From the NCBI RefSeq assembly GCF_010233585.1, contig NZ_CP045997.1, forward strand, positions 5,399,284-5,463,283: a stretch of 64,000 nucleotides of DNA, given 5' to 3'. Shown here in pieces: positions 46,574 through 55,625 of this stretch (position 1 is its first letter; the number at the start of each line of letters is the position of its first letter). Below the pieces are notes generated by a model that was not told where the DNA came from, did no database searches, and saw only the letters and a program-made list of their open reading frames with translations. This DNA is from Spirosoma endbachense. GTDB taxonomy: Bacteria > Bacteroidota > Bacteroidia > Cytophagales > Spirosomataceae. Made by a program: the position numbers and the translations under genes.

Positions 46574-47917
46574 ATGACTTACGAAGCCTGGTCACCCCTT
46601 TTTCTGGGCATGGTGATTGCCATGTTGCTGACCAATGCCGTACAATGGTTCATGTATCGGGAACGCATTTACGGCCTTTATACCATATATACGCTGACCT
46701 GGGCCGTTTACTTTACCATTAACCACTTTGGCCTGCCTAAAAATATAGCTAATTTCTACAAGCTGCTGCTGTCGTATTCGTCGTATATTCTCTATCTGGA
46801 GCTGGCCAAAATTTTTCTGGAACTTCGGGGGCGCCCCCGGTTTTTGCAATGGGTAACCCGCGTGCAGTGGGTATTGGTCTTCTACTGCGTGACCAAAACG
46901 TACATCTATCTGTTTACCGATTTCTGGCAAACAAAGCTTCACGATCTACTGCTTCATCCGGTTCGCTTTGCCCTTCTCACCGTCGGCGGTTATATCGTTT
47001 TTACGTTCTATCGATCCAAAGACATGGTGGCCCGGTTCTTTGTTGCCGGTACTGCCTCCCTGATGATCAACCACTCGATCACGCTGCTTCTGCTGATTCG
47101 TTCGTCCAATCTTAGTCTGAAATTACCGTTCTGGCAACACCCCGATCTGTTTGTTCAACTGGGTGTAGTACTGGATCTGATATTCTTTTCGCTGGGTATT
47201 TCGTACCGGCATCGGCGCGAAGCCGTTCGGAAGGCCGTTGTTGAAAAAAATCTGGAAAACGAACGCGAACAGCATTATCGTGAACAGCTCGAAGCCGACC
47301 TCGCCATGCAGCAGCTCCAGCATGAAAAAACGGAAGTGCAGATGCGGGCTTTACAGAGCCAGATTAACCCGCATTTCCTGTTTAACAGCCTGAATACACT
47401 GTCGTCGCTCATTGACGAAAGCCCCCGGCAGGCTAATGATTTCGTCGATGAATTATCGAGCGTTTACCGCTATCTGCTGCGGAGTAACGAAAATGAATTA
47501 ACGACGCTGGATCTTGAACTGACCTTTATTTACTCGTATTTTCACCTGCTCCGAACCCGGTTTGGTAACAATGTGAGCCTGGAGGTGTCCATCGATGAGG
47601 CTTATAACAAGGCCTGGCTTCCACCGCTAACCTTACAGTTACTGGTTGAAAACGCGGTAAAGCATAATGTTGTTCTGCCCGAAGCACCACTCCTTATTCG
47701 TATCCGTACGACCGATCAGAAACAACTGATTGTCGAAAATACGCTGCAACGGAAACCATTGCGGGTCGAATCGAATGGCGTAGGTTTGTCGAACATTTCC
47801 ATTAAATATCAGCTTCTGAATCAACCAGATCCCATGATTGAAGAACAGGATGGCTGGTTTCGGGTTACTTTACCCTTGCTCGTACCCCAGACGATGCTGA
47901 TGAAGCAGCAAGCCTAA
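46574..47917 (+). CDS. 7TM-type LytS sensor histidine kinase
   Basis: 447 residues from the ATG at 46574, which matches the start of the paralog at 50012 (both MTYE.W). Seven membrane segments (to ~residue 215) of the 7TMR-DISM type, then a coiled linker (RREAVRKAVVEKNLENEREQ) and the His_kinase core with phospho-acceptor His267 in SQINPHFLFNSLNTLSSLI. The N box is LVENAVKHN; the lid is NTLQRK with VGLSNI. It is separate from the tandem pairs but shares their core. No regulator is adjacent. Confidence 0.9.
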   Translation: MTYEAWSPLFLGMVIAMLLTNAVQWFMYRERIYGLYTIYTLTWAVYFTINHFGLPKNIANFYKLLLSYSSYILYLELAKIFLELRGRPRFLQWVTRVQWVLVFYCVTKTYIYLFTDFWQTKLHDLLLHPVRFALLTVGGYIVFTFYRSKDMVARFFVAGTASLMINHSITLLLLIRSSNLSLKLPFWQHPDLFVQLGVVLDLIFFSLGISYRHRREAVRKAVVEKNLENEREQHYREQLEADLAMQQLQHEKTEVQMRALQSQINPHFLFNSLNTLSSLIDESPRQANDFVDELSSVYRYLLRSNENELTTLDLELTFIYSYFHLLRTRFGNNVSLEVSIDEAYNKAWLPPLTLQLLVENAVKHNVVLPEAPLLIRIRTTDQKQLIVENTLQRKPLRVESNGVGLSNISIKYQLLNQPDPMIEEQDGWFRVTLPLLVPQTMLMKQQA

Positions 47918-47922
47918 GAATA

Positions 47923-47965
47923 TAAATGGGTAACTGGCGAGCAAATTCTGCCAGTTACCCATTTA
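47923..47965. terminator. Bidirectional terminator
   Basis: Perfect 16-bp stem (47923-47938 with 47950-47965) between the 7TM kinase stop and the stop of the convergent lipoprotein. Its spacing and strength indicate a shared terminator. Confidence 0.8.
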
Positions 47966-47986
47966 TTTCAACCTAGTTGCTATTCT

Positions 47987-48505
47987 TTATACTGCTTTCC
48001 AGCTCATAATCGCTTTGTGGGAATCGCCGTCTTCTTTGACCGAAACTTCCACTTTCAGCGTTGTCGACGAAGCTTCGATCACTTTCCATTCCGATACATC
48101 GGTTGCATCAGTTCCGTTAATGATGCGAATTATTTTCGTCTGTTCATTATACGACCAGGTGCTGGGTTTCACGACCGATGGGTCTGCCTGATCATTGGCG
48201 CAGGAAAGCTGACCATTGCTGCCCGACAGTTTGCCGCCTTTCTCGAAAACAACCGTGTTGTCTTTGTCGCAGGGGCGCATAAACACCATCAGGTCCGGAT
48301 CAATTTTACCATCGCCATCCATGTCGATGGCAGGGCTGATTTGAAAAGAGGTCATCATCAGATTCTTTCCAACGAAAGCCAGCGAACCTGTGCCAGTGGT
48401 CGTTCCATCGGGCTGAACAACCGTGTCATTTTCTTTCTTACATCCCGACAAAGAGACTACTAATACGGCTGCAATAGCCAGAATAAAGGTATTAAATCGT
48501 TTCAT
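47987..48505 (-). CDS. Lipocalin-like lipoprotein
   Basis: 172 residues. The leader AIAAVLVVSLSGCKKEND ends in a lipobox, so it is lipid-anchored. DMDGDGKIDPDLMVFMRPCDKDNTVVFEKGGKL is typical of exported lipocalin-like proteins of Bacteroidota, with an EF-hand-like DMDGDGKID loop that may bind calcium. Function is unknown. It is single-copy between the two 7TM-type kinases. Confidence 0.72.
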   Translation of the reverse strand: MKRFNTFILAIAAVLVVSLSGCKKENDTVVQPDGTTTGTGSLAFVGKNLMMTSFQISPAIDMDGDGKIDPDLMVFMRPCDKDNTVVFEKGGKLSGSNGQLSCANDQADPSVVKPSTWSYNEQTKIIRIINGTDATDVSEWKVIEASSTTLKVEVSVKEDGDSHKAIMSWKAV

Positions 48506-48668
48506 GAGTATTTGTTGTAGTTACTGTGAAAAGAGGATTTTGGCGTAGTCGACAGTGGTTTTTGCGTCGACGGTTCAAAGATGGCAGTCGGGAGGGGGCA
48601 CAATCAATCAGCAAGCGGATGAAGCACCGTTTTGAGTCCGTGAAGCGGAAAGAAAAGCCAGTGGGGGG

Positions 48669-50012
48669 TCAGGCCGGTTTGATCAGTTGTATCACCACTT
48701 CAAACGACTCTTCGGTCTCGGTGATTTGAATAGGAGGGAGGTCCAGCAGCCTGTATTTTTCTGTGATATTCAATAATCCTTTCTGCGTAGACTTTGTGTG
48801 GCTGTTGATTTTATGCTGAAGATTATTCCAGATGCAGAGCGCACCGGTTTCGCTGGTCGAAATGCGAATAAGAAGCGGTCGATTGGCCGAAACGACATTG
48901 TGTTTGACCGCGTTTTCAACGAGTAACTGAAGCGTCAGCGGGGGCAGCAGGTAGGACTGAAACGTGTCGGCAATATCCAGATCGACCCGAATGCCCTGGC
49001 CGTATCGGGTCGTCAGCAAATGTGAATACGAATGGATGAACGTTAGCTCGGTTGCCAGTGTGGTTAACTCGCGATCGTTTGCCTGAAGCAGGTAGCGATA
49101 AACGCTTGACATCTCATCGACAAATTGCTCAGCCCGCTGCGGTTCGTCAGCGATCAGCGACGAGAGCGTATTCAGGCTATTGAACAGAAAGTGTGGACTG
49201 ATTTGCACCTGTAAGGCCCGCATCTGCATCTCCGTCATTTCCTGCCTTAACTGCTGAACCGCCAGATCGGTCTCGGCCTGTTCGCGCAACCGTTGTTCAC
49301 GCTCGTGAGCCAGTTCTTTGTCGACCAGTGCCTTTCGGATCGATTCGCGCCGGTGGCGATAAGCGAGACCCAGCGAGAAACAGAGTAGTTCCAGAAAAAT
49401 ACCAATATGCAGATACGTCAACGGAGCCTGCCAGAACGGCGTAGGGTCTGGACTGGAAAGGTCGAGCCAGAACAGCGTGAGTAGCATAGAGGCTACCCCA
49501 CCCAAAACCAACAAGAGTGAGCCGGTTATAAATAGCCGGGAAACGGCGTTTGGTCGCTTATAAATGCGAACGACGATGTAGATGGAGAGTATCGCCAGGA
49601 CAAGCCGAACCGCAGTATGAACAATTTCGTGGATCGGCTTCGACCACAAATCTGTCGCGAAGCAGAAAATCAACTCCACAACAAGGTACGCCAGCAATCC
49701 GGCCTGGGCATAGCGAAACAGCCGAACCAGTCTGGGGTTACGTTTTTTTAATTCAAGGAAAGCCGTTGTAAACTCGAAATAAACAAAATAGGCGACCATT
49801 GGGCCAATGGTTCGCAGGAAATACCAGACATTATCGGGTAGGTCAACGGTTCGCGACGGGTTCCGGAGTATGAAATAACTCAGCCAGACGAGTATGTACA
49901 GGGTATACAATCCATACACACGCTCCCGATACCAGAGCCACTGCACGACGTTGTACAGGAGCATGGCTGTGAGCATTCCCAGAAATACCAGGACCCATGT
50001 TTCGTAAGTCAT
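48669..50012 (-). CDS. 7TM-type LytS sensor histidine kinase, diverged
   Basis: 447 residues, exactly the length of its paralog at 46574 and starting with the same MTYE.W...LGM segment. Seven membrane segments, coiled linker (RRESIRKALVDKELAHEREQ), phospho-acceptor His274 in VQISPHFLFNSLNTLSSLI. The N box is LVENAVKHN. The lid is NNLQHK and the glycine motif is KGLLNI, so it is the most changed of the group. The two genes point the same way outwards from the lipoprotein, with no regulator between them. Confidence 0.88.
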   Translation of the reverse strand: MTYETWVLVFLGMLTAMLLYNVVQWLWYRERVYGLYTLYILVWLSYFILRNPSRTVDLPDNVWYFLRTIGPMVAYFVYFEFTTAFLELKKRNPRLVRLFRYAQAGLLAYLVVELIFCFATDLWSKPIHEIVHTAVRLVLAILSIYIVVRIYKRPNAVSRLFITGSLLLVLGGVASMLLTLFWLDLSSPDPTPFWQAPLTYLHIGIFLELLCFSLGLAYRHRRESIRKALVDKELAHEREQRLREQAETDLAVQQLRQEMTEMQMRALQVQISPHFLFNSLNTLSSLIADEPQRAEQFVDEMSSVYRYLLQANDRELTTLATELTFIHSYSHLLTTRYGQGIRVDLDIADTFQSYLLPPLTLQLLVENAVKHNVVSANRPLLIRISTSETGALCIWNNLQHKINSHTKSTQKGLLNITEKYRLLDLPPIQITETEESFEVVIQLIKPA

Positions 50013-50172
50013 TTAGGCTAATGACAGTGTAAGCAGGCAAATTTAGGCACAACCTTGCAAAGGTCGTCTTTGTCGTTGCCATACAAGCAGTCTTAACCAT
50101 GAACCGGACAAACAGGTTTATCAACCGAAAAAAAACGGATGTGAAACGACCGGGTACGGGTGTACTGATTTA

Positions 50173-50214
50173 AAGCCGGGTTTCAGGATGAACTGGTATC
50201 CTGAAACCCGGCTT
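50173..50214 (-). terminator. Terminator of the glycosyltransferase gene
   Basis: Perfect 17-bp stem (50173-50189 with 50198-50214) with an 8-base loop, 10 bases after the glycosyltransferase stop on the minus strand. Confidence 0.8.
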
Positions 50215-50223
50215 CAAACCAGA

Positions 50224-51555
50224 CTATTGCATCAGTTCATGAGCCCAATCGTTAACTTTTTGCTGTCGTTGCAGCAGGGTCGAAATGGCTCTGGTGGCTA
50301 AAATGTTCGAATTATACTGACGGAATTCAAGGCCCATGCGCCGTACCTGCTGGCGGTACGTTTCATTGGCCAACACCTGCTCGACACCCTGCCGAACCTG
50401 TTCTTGCTTAGGAGTTTCGGTCTTCAGATTGACGCCCAGTTTAAAATAACCAACCCGTGCTGCAATTTCATTTTTACCCTCATGAACACCCGCTATTACC
50501 ATAGGCAGGTTGTTCTGGATGGCCAGCATAACCCCGCCGTAACCGCCATTCGTTACATACACATGCGCATAAGGCATGACCGCATTGAAATCGATGAAGT
50601 CTTCAATAATGAGGTTTTTTTGCGGAAAACGTGCACGCAATTCGGCCGTTTGCGAGCCACCCGTCGTGGCAATAACCAACGTTTCGGAGTCACCTTTGTA
50701 GGCTTCCAGCGTAGGAATAATTATTTTTTCGGGATCTCGCTCAACCGTTCCCTGCGTAACCAGAACAACACGCTTGTATTGTTCGACCTCGGCAACTTGC
50801 TTGAATGGATGCTTATGGCCATTACTATAGGGAAGCATTGGTCCAACAAAATGCACATTCGGGCTTATGTCGCTGCGTGGGTATTCAAAAGCAGGCACAC
50901 CACTCTGTAAATACAGATCGGGCTGGCGGATAAAGGCATCGAACACGAAATCCTTGGTTGCTGGTAAGCCATGTTGGGCCAGCAGTTTATTGTACAGGTC
51001 CGTGCAGGGTTTCAGCAGGTGATTAATGGTCATATAGCGCAGAAACCGGTGCTTTAGTTGCCCCAGCATAGTCGCGGCCGGTTCAAGGCCCATGCCGGTC
51101 GGAGGGAGATTTTTCGACGTTTCGCCCAGTGGTACAACACCAATGGCCACTACTGGAATATGGAGCAACTGCTTAATGAAAGGAGCACCCGTAAACAACA
51201 CATCACAGATCAGCAGATCAAAAGGAAACTCTTCGTGAATGGCCAGCAGGTCTTCGACAAATTCAGGAGCCCGTAGCAGAAACACGTTATTGATATCGAA
51301 ACGGAGCCGGGCAATGGAGCTTTTTATTTTTTGCCGCTCGGGTAATACCGTGTCCATGTTGAGCTGATTAATTTCCTGGGCTTTGCCGTAGGGATAATAG
51401 GTAATTCCCAACTTCTTGATTTTGTCGGCATAAGTTGGGCCGGTATACCAGCGTACAGTATGGCCAACTTGCTGAAGGTGAACGGCAAGGCCCGTTAGTG
51501 GATTCAGGTGGCCATCCATGGGCATGGTGGCAAAAAGGATACGTTTGTTGTTCAT
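50224..51555 (-). CDS. GT1 family glycosyltransferase (UGT/MGT-like)
   Basis: 443 residues. The N-terminal domain opens KRILFATMPMDGHLNPLTGLA, the acceptor-side motif of GT1 enzymes. The donor-side motif is VYVTNGGYGGVMLAIQNNLP followed by EGKNEIAARV, in place of the plant-type PSPG box. Enzymes of this type glycosylate macrolides, sterols, flavonoids or carotenoids with a nucleotide sugar in the cytoplasm; the acceptor cannot be predicted. It stands alone. Confidence 0.9.
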   Translation of the reverse strand: MNNKRILFATMPMDGHLNPLTGLAVHLQQVGHTVRWYTGPTYADKIKKLGITYYPYGKAQEINQLNMDTVLPERQKIKSSIARLRFDINNVFLLRAPEFVEDLLAIHEEFPFDLLICDVLFTGAPFIKQLLHIPVVAIGVVPLGETSKNLPPTGMGLEPAATMLGQLKHRFLRYMTINHLLKPCTDLYNKLLAQHGLPATKDFVFDAFIRQPDLYLQSGVPAFEYPRSDISPNVHFVGPMLPYSNGHKHPFKQVAEVEQYKRVVLVTQGTVERDPEKIIIPTLEAYKGDSETLVIATTGGSQTAELRARFPQKNLIIEDFIDFNAVMPYAHVYVTNGGYGGVMLAIQNNLPMVIAGVHEGKNEIAARVGYFKLGVNLKTETPKQEQVRQGVEQVLANETYRQQVRRMGLEFRQYNSNILATRAISTLLQRQQKVNDWAHELMQ

Positions 51556-51713
51556 TGTAGTTGTTGTTAATAAGAGGAATAGTGCCTGCGAGGGTATTAT
51601 GAATCAAAGATGCAGAGCGCTAACCACTGCTAAGAGTTATTTGTCGTTGAAACGGTAAACTTCGGCAACGAACTGCTTCTTACAAGCGTTTAATCGAAGC
51701 AGTTAGTAATCGG

Positions 51714-52694
51714 TTACTTTGCTGCGAGTTGAGCCTCGGCGTTCTTCTTGGCTACGTCGTTATGAATCTTTGGTATTGTTTTGAGGTACTCATAAATGGC
51801 CCCAACTTCATAGTCGGTCAGCGTTGGGTGTGGGCCCATTGGTGCCCGCAGAATGGAACCATCGGGACGAACTGCGCCTTTTACGGCCTTAATGAATTGT
51901 GCCTTCGTGTATTTTTTGCCGATACCAGTCTGTTCATCAAAGGTTAAGTTGGCCGAAAAAATAGTTTTCCCGCCTTCACCTTTCATCTCGTTACCTCCTC
52001 CGTAGAAACCCGCCGACTGTTCGGGATGCTCGCGACTCTGTTTCGTAAAATCAGCGGAGTGGCAACTGTAGCAGTCAGCTAACCCGTTGGCCATGTACCG
52101 CCCGAATGCCACTTCATCGGTGCTATCCGGAATGGTCTGAAACGTTGGTTCATAGGGCTTGGCTCCCATCATGGTGTGAGCCAGCAACTTTGTCACGAAA
52201 CTATACTCCGAAACCGGCGCTTCCTGTGCACTTGCCTGAACCTCAAACCGGTCAGAGCGTAGCCAGGCTATGATCGATTCAACATCGTCATCAGCCATCA
52301 GTGGGAATTTGGGCATGATGGGCGCAAATGTTCCATCGGGCCGCACCCCCGTGCGCAGGTAGTATTTCAGATCGCCATCGGTCCAGTTGCCAATGCCCGC
52401 TTTTTTGTCCTGCGTGATATTGGGCGAGTAAAGCGTTCCGAATAGTTCGGGCAATTCGTGCATTGCTTTGCCTGTCAATCGATTATCATGTGCGGCATGA
52501 CACTGAATGCAGAGAATATGGGCAATGGCTTCTCCACGCTTGATTCGGGCCGGTGTTTTTTGAACCGTTAGGTGAGGGGTGGCCGGTGGATCATAAGAAG
52601 GAATACCCGTCAGAGCAACATACGTGCAGAAACCAACGGCAGCTAAAACAAGGCAGCCAACAATGATTCCCAGAATTTTAACGATTTTTTTCAT
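51714..52694 (-). CDS. Diheme c-type cytochrome
   Basis: 326 residues from the ATG at 52692-52694; a longer frame lacks signal character. One N-terminal membrane segment or signal (KILGIIVGCLVLAAVGFCTYVAL), then two cytochrome c domains. The first heme site is CIQCH at residues 62-66, with Met in APIMPKFPLM as the likely axial ligand. The second is CYSCH in GLADCYSCHSADF. The C-terminus repeats the RPDGSILRAPMGP segment of the second domain. It probably shuttles electrons in the periplasm; the partner oxidase or dehydrogenase is not in the window. Confidence 0.9.
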   Translation of the reverse strand: MKKIVKILGIIVGCLVLAAVGFCTYVALTGIPSYDPPATPHLTVQKTPARIKRGEAIAHILCIQCHAAHDNRLTGKAMHELPELFGTLYSPNITQDKKAGIGNWTDGDLKYYLRTGVRPDGTFAPIMPKFPLMADDDVESIIAWLRSDRFEVQASAQEAPVSEYSFVTKLLAHTMMGAKPYEPTFQTIPDSTDEVAFGRYMANGLADCYSCHSADFTKQSREHPEQSAGFYGGGNEMKGEGGKTIFSANLTFDEQTGIGKKYTKAQFIKAVKGAVRPDGSILRAPMGPHPTLTDYEVGAIYEYLKTIPKIHNDVAKKNAEAQLAAK

Positions 52695-52829
52695 GATTTC
52701 AGGTAAAAAGAGTGATTCAGATCGCCGGTAAAGGCGTGGCAAAAGTGGCCGTTAAAGCAGCCTGATGGCAATAGAAAAGCCGTTGAAATGGCAGAAACCG
52801 CTGCTGAAACGACGCAGATACCCGATAAA

Positions 52830-52865
52830 AAACGAGCTGACGGCAAGTCGGCCATCAGCTCGTTT
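52830..52865 (-). terminator. Hairpin after the outer-membrane barrel gene
   Basis: 11-bp perfect stem (52830-52840 with 52855-52865) extended inward by a few G-C pairs. It lies about 90 bases past the stop of the minus-strand barrel gene. Confidence 0.6.
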
Positions 52866-52951
52866 AAACGTCCCCTAATCCTGCCAGGCCTGCGCTGTTG
52901 AAAGCATCAGATGAGTTTAGTTATGGTTGTTAATTGACTGGTTACTGCTCG

Positions 52952-53635
52952 TTAGAATTTCGCCGTAAGACCTAAACGGAGGGCCGAAACGCCATAGCCA
53001 ACTTCGGCAAAGCCACCAATCTTTTCGCTGAACATGTAACGGGCTCCCGCATGAATGCCCAGGTATAAACCGCTTGAGTAAGGGCTGTAATAATCGCCAC
53101 TGTAGCCATATGTGTCTTTGTAGGAAGCATGACGGAAACCAAGCGATACACCAGCGTATGGATCAAATTTTTCGTTGCCCGTATTGAGTAATTCGCCGAG
53201 GTGATAGGAAGCCCGTGCACCCACATAAATAAAAGTATAGTGCCAGCTGTACCCGCTGTAGTTATAGCCATAGCGGGCATAATCGACAGAACCACCAACC
53301 GAGATGTTATTCTGGATCGTTTTCTCTACTGACACGCCAATCGGAATGCCACCAGCCGTATAGGCACCCAAACCAATACCGGCATTGATGTAAAGTGGCC
53401 GATCGCCGGATGATTGCGCAGGCATATTCCGCACCGAAGCGCCGGGTGTAGTGGCTGGCTTTTGTGGAGCTGAAACAGGTTTAGACGAAGAAGCCGTGTT
53501 GTGCGCTACCGGTTGAGCGGCCGATGTAGATTTGGTTGTTGACGCAGTCGGTTGTGCAAAGCGGGTAGACATCTGGGCCGAAGCTGCAAAGCCACTCATC
53601 ATGAGCAGCGATAAAGAAAGCAAATAGGGTTTCAT
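52952..53635 (-). CDS. Outer-membrane beta-barrel protein
   Basis: 227 residues from the ATG at 53633-53635; a longer frame adds 37 residues before the signal peptide. The signal (LLSLSLLMMSGFAASAQ) is followed by a Ser/Thr/Ala/Pro-rich linker of about 65 residues. A barrel with alternating strands then follows (LYINAGIGLGAYTAGGIPIGVSVEKTI, GGSVDYARYGYNYSG, AGVSLGFRHASYKD), ending in FAEVGYGVSALRLGLTAKF with the C-terminal Phe needed by BamA. The exact function is unknown. Confidence 0.8.
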   Translation of the reverse strand: MKPYLLSLSLLMMSGFAASAQMSTRFAQPTASTTKSTSAAQPVAHNTASSSKPVSAPQKPATTPGASVRNMPAQSSGDRPLYINAGIGLGAYTAGGIPIGVSVEKTIQNNISVGGSVDYARYGYNYSGYSWHYTFIYVGARASYHLGELLNTGNEKFDPYAGVSLGFRHASYKDTYGYSGDYYSPYSSGLYLGIHAGARYMFSEKIGGFAEVGYGVSALRLGLTAKF

Positions 53636-53927
53636 TAGACGCGTTGTTAAAAAAGAGGATGATTGATTGACATGACCCGCAGTTTGTTGCGGTTGATAGA
53701 CCAAAATTGGCATGATTGGCCAGGAGAAATCAATTGCCAGCTGCATGAACTGACACTTGTAGGACTTGAATCGGTATAATCTGGTTATAGGAAGTGACGC
53801 AAATTCGTGGAGTTATCCGTGCATCTCCATAGAATGCACGATTGTGGTGTAGACGGGGCGGAATCAGGCCGACAAATAGGCTGGCGTTCGAATAAATGCG
53901 AACTTGCCGATCTTAATTTTCACGCAC

Positions 53928-54731
53928 ATGTCTGAGCAAACCGCTACCGATCGGGCTACCATGCCTGCCGCCCATAACCCAGTTCTGGAGCGACGAACTG
54001 TCGAAAACGCCAATCGGAATCTACTGAAATACCTGCGACCGGGGCTGTCGGTACTGGATGTTGGCTGTGGCTCGGGTGCTATAACGCGTAGCATTGCGGA
54101 GAAAGTCGGCCCAACGGGTCGAATTCTAGGCATAGATCCAAACGATAAACTGATCGAACAGGCGCGTCAAAATGCGGGTAGTCTGCCGGGTCTCGATTTT
54201 GAGCAGGGCGATATCTATACATTCGATACCGATGAGCGATTTGACCTGATTACCATTGCGCGAACACTGCAATGGCTGGCCGATCCGGGGTCAGCACTGG
54301 CCAATATGAAGCGATTCGTAAAGCCCGGAGGTTATCTGTCGGTGCTCGATTTTAACCACGAGAAGATCAGCTGGCATCCCGAGCCGCCAGAAGCCATGAA
54401 AACCTTCTATACTGCTTTCCTGAAATGGCGGCAGGACGCGGGTTTCGACAATGCCATTGCCGATCATCTGGCTGATCTGATGAGAACGGTCGGTTTTACG
54501 GACATTCGGGTAGAAAATCAATCAGAACTCGCCCAAAAAACAGACCCGACCTTTGCCGTAGCTAGTCGGTTGTGGGCAGAGGTTGCGGAGTTGCGTGGCC
54601 CTCAACTGGTCAATTCAGGCTATATTTCTGAAGAATTACGCCTGCGGTCGATTACTGAGTATGACAACTGGATTCAAACCGTCGGCGAGTCGATGACGGT
54701 TTATATGCTGGCCGTAGAAGCACAGCCATGA
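53928..54731 (+). CDS. Class I SAM-dependent methyltransferase
   Basis: 267 residues from the ATG at 53928; a TTG 24 bases upstream is the only in-frame alternative. Rossmann motif LSVLDVGCGSGAITRSIAEKVG at about residue 48, followed by GIDPNDKLIEQA and FEQGDIYTFDTDERFDLIT. This is the layout of UbiE/Methyltransferase-11 proteins; the C-terminal domain (~150-267) would bind the acceptor, which is unknown. A strong hairpin follows the stop. Confidence 0.88.
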   Translation: MSEQTATDRATMPAAHNPVLERRTVENANRNLLKYLRPGLSVLDVGCGSGAITRSIAEKVGPTGRILGIDPNDKLIEQARQNAGSLPGLDFEQGDIYTFDTDERFDLITIARTLQWLADPGSALANMKRFVKPGGYLSVLDFNHEKISWHPEPPEAMKTFYTAFLKWRQDAGFDNAIADHLADLMRTVGFTDIRVENQSELAQKTDPTFAVASRLWAEVAELRGPQLVNSGYISEELRLRSITEYDNWIQTVGESMTVYMLAVEAQP

Positions 54732-54736
54732 TAATT

Positions 54737-54793
54737 GAACCCGATAAATCATGCGCCATCTCTCCAGAAAATGACGCATGATTTATCGGGTTC
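54737..54793. terminator. Bidirectional terminator
   Basis: Perfect 19-bp stem (54737-54755 with 54775-54793) between the methyltransferase stop and the convergent adhesin-like gene stop. Confidence 0.8.
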
Positions 54794-54807
54794 GGTACGC
54801 CGGTCGC

Positions 54808-55551
54808 CTACAGTTTTTTTAGTAATGATGCCGGTATTTTTAGGGTTGCAGTACTATCGTTCTGTAGAGCCAGTGAACCAAAAATATCATGGTCGGCAAT
54901 GAAGCCAGTGCTGTCGTAGGAGGCAACCATAGCCGTGTTGATGCGATTGGTTTTAGCCGTTTGCAGCAAACTTCCCCGTTGGCCCGTTGTTGTCAGATCA
55001 CTGATTGTACTTTTACTAATAAGCACTCGTGCGTTAGTCATCGTGATGGCCAGTTTGTCGGTCGTTAAGCCAGCTAGTTTGCAGGTCGATGCGGTAGCGA
55101 TAAGCGTCCGTATCGAAGGGGCGATTATATACACAAACGGTTTATTATCGAATGCGTCGCCACCCCTGATTCGTCGATAGTAGAACTCAGGTTCGTAGCG
55201 AACAATCAACGTATCTCCCATAACCCGATGGGTAAACGGAATTATGTTGTCTTTCTGCACCCGAATTTCAAACGTTTTTCCGGCCTCTATACCAACGGTT
55301 GTGTAGCTGTCGCCCGAATTGGACGGACCTTTTTCCGGTTCGATTCGCACCGCACCAGTACTGAGGCCACCAAGTTTGATGCCTTCTATTTTCAACACGC
55401 TGAATGGTTTGATTGGCGTTGTCGAAAAGCCATAGAATGGGTCATTGAAATCAATCTTGTCGTGCTCTGCCCTCAAAGACATCACAGAGCCAACCAGTGT
55501 GAGTAAACACACTGCCAGCAGACTTATCAACAGTTTGTTGCTAGTTTTCAT
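54808..55551 (-). CDS. Exported GIN-domain-like protein
   Basis: 247 residues from the ATG at 55549-55551 with a signal peptide (KLLISLLAVCLLTLVGSVMS). The mature region has the short, repeated beta turns (IKLGGLSTGAVRIE, CKLAGLTTDKLAITM) of head/GIN-domain (DUF2807) proteins, which form a beta-solenoid. Members are exported and of unknown function. A similarity to an adhesin stalk is suggestive only. Confidence 0.65.
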   Translation of the reverse strand: MKTSNKLLISLLAVCLLTLVGSVMSLRAEHDKIDFNDPFYGFSTTPIKPFSVLKIEGIKLGGLSTGAVRIEPEKGPSNSGDSYTTVGIEAGKTFEIRVQKDNIIPFTHRVMGDTLIVRYEPEFYYRRIRGGDAFDNKPFVYIIAPSIRTLIATASTCKLAGLTTDKLAITMTNARVLISKSTISDLTTTGQRGSLLQTAKTNRINTAMVASYDSTGFIADHDIFGSLALQNDSTATLKIPASLLKKL

Positions 55552-55573
55552 AGTTATAGGTGAGAACAGTCCC

Positions 55574-55607
55574 GTTTGTGGATAAGCCGTTACGGTTATC
55601 CACAAAC
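55574..55607 (-). terminator. Hairpin with paired DnaA-box-like arms, after the GntR gene
   Basis: 12-bp perfect stem (55574-55585 with 55596-55607), 19 bases past the GntR stop on the minus strand; it may end the ABC operon. Each arm contains a perfect TTATCCACA in inverted orientation, identical to the strong DnaA box consensus. There is only a weak T tract. Confidence 0.6.
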
Positions 55608-55625
55608 CAACAGGATTGCGGTTGA

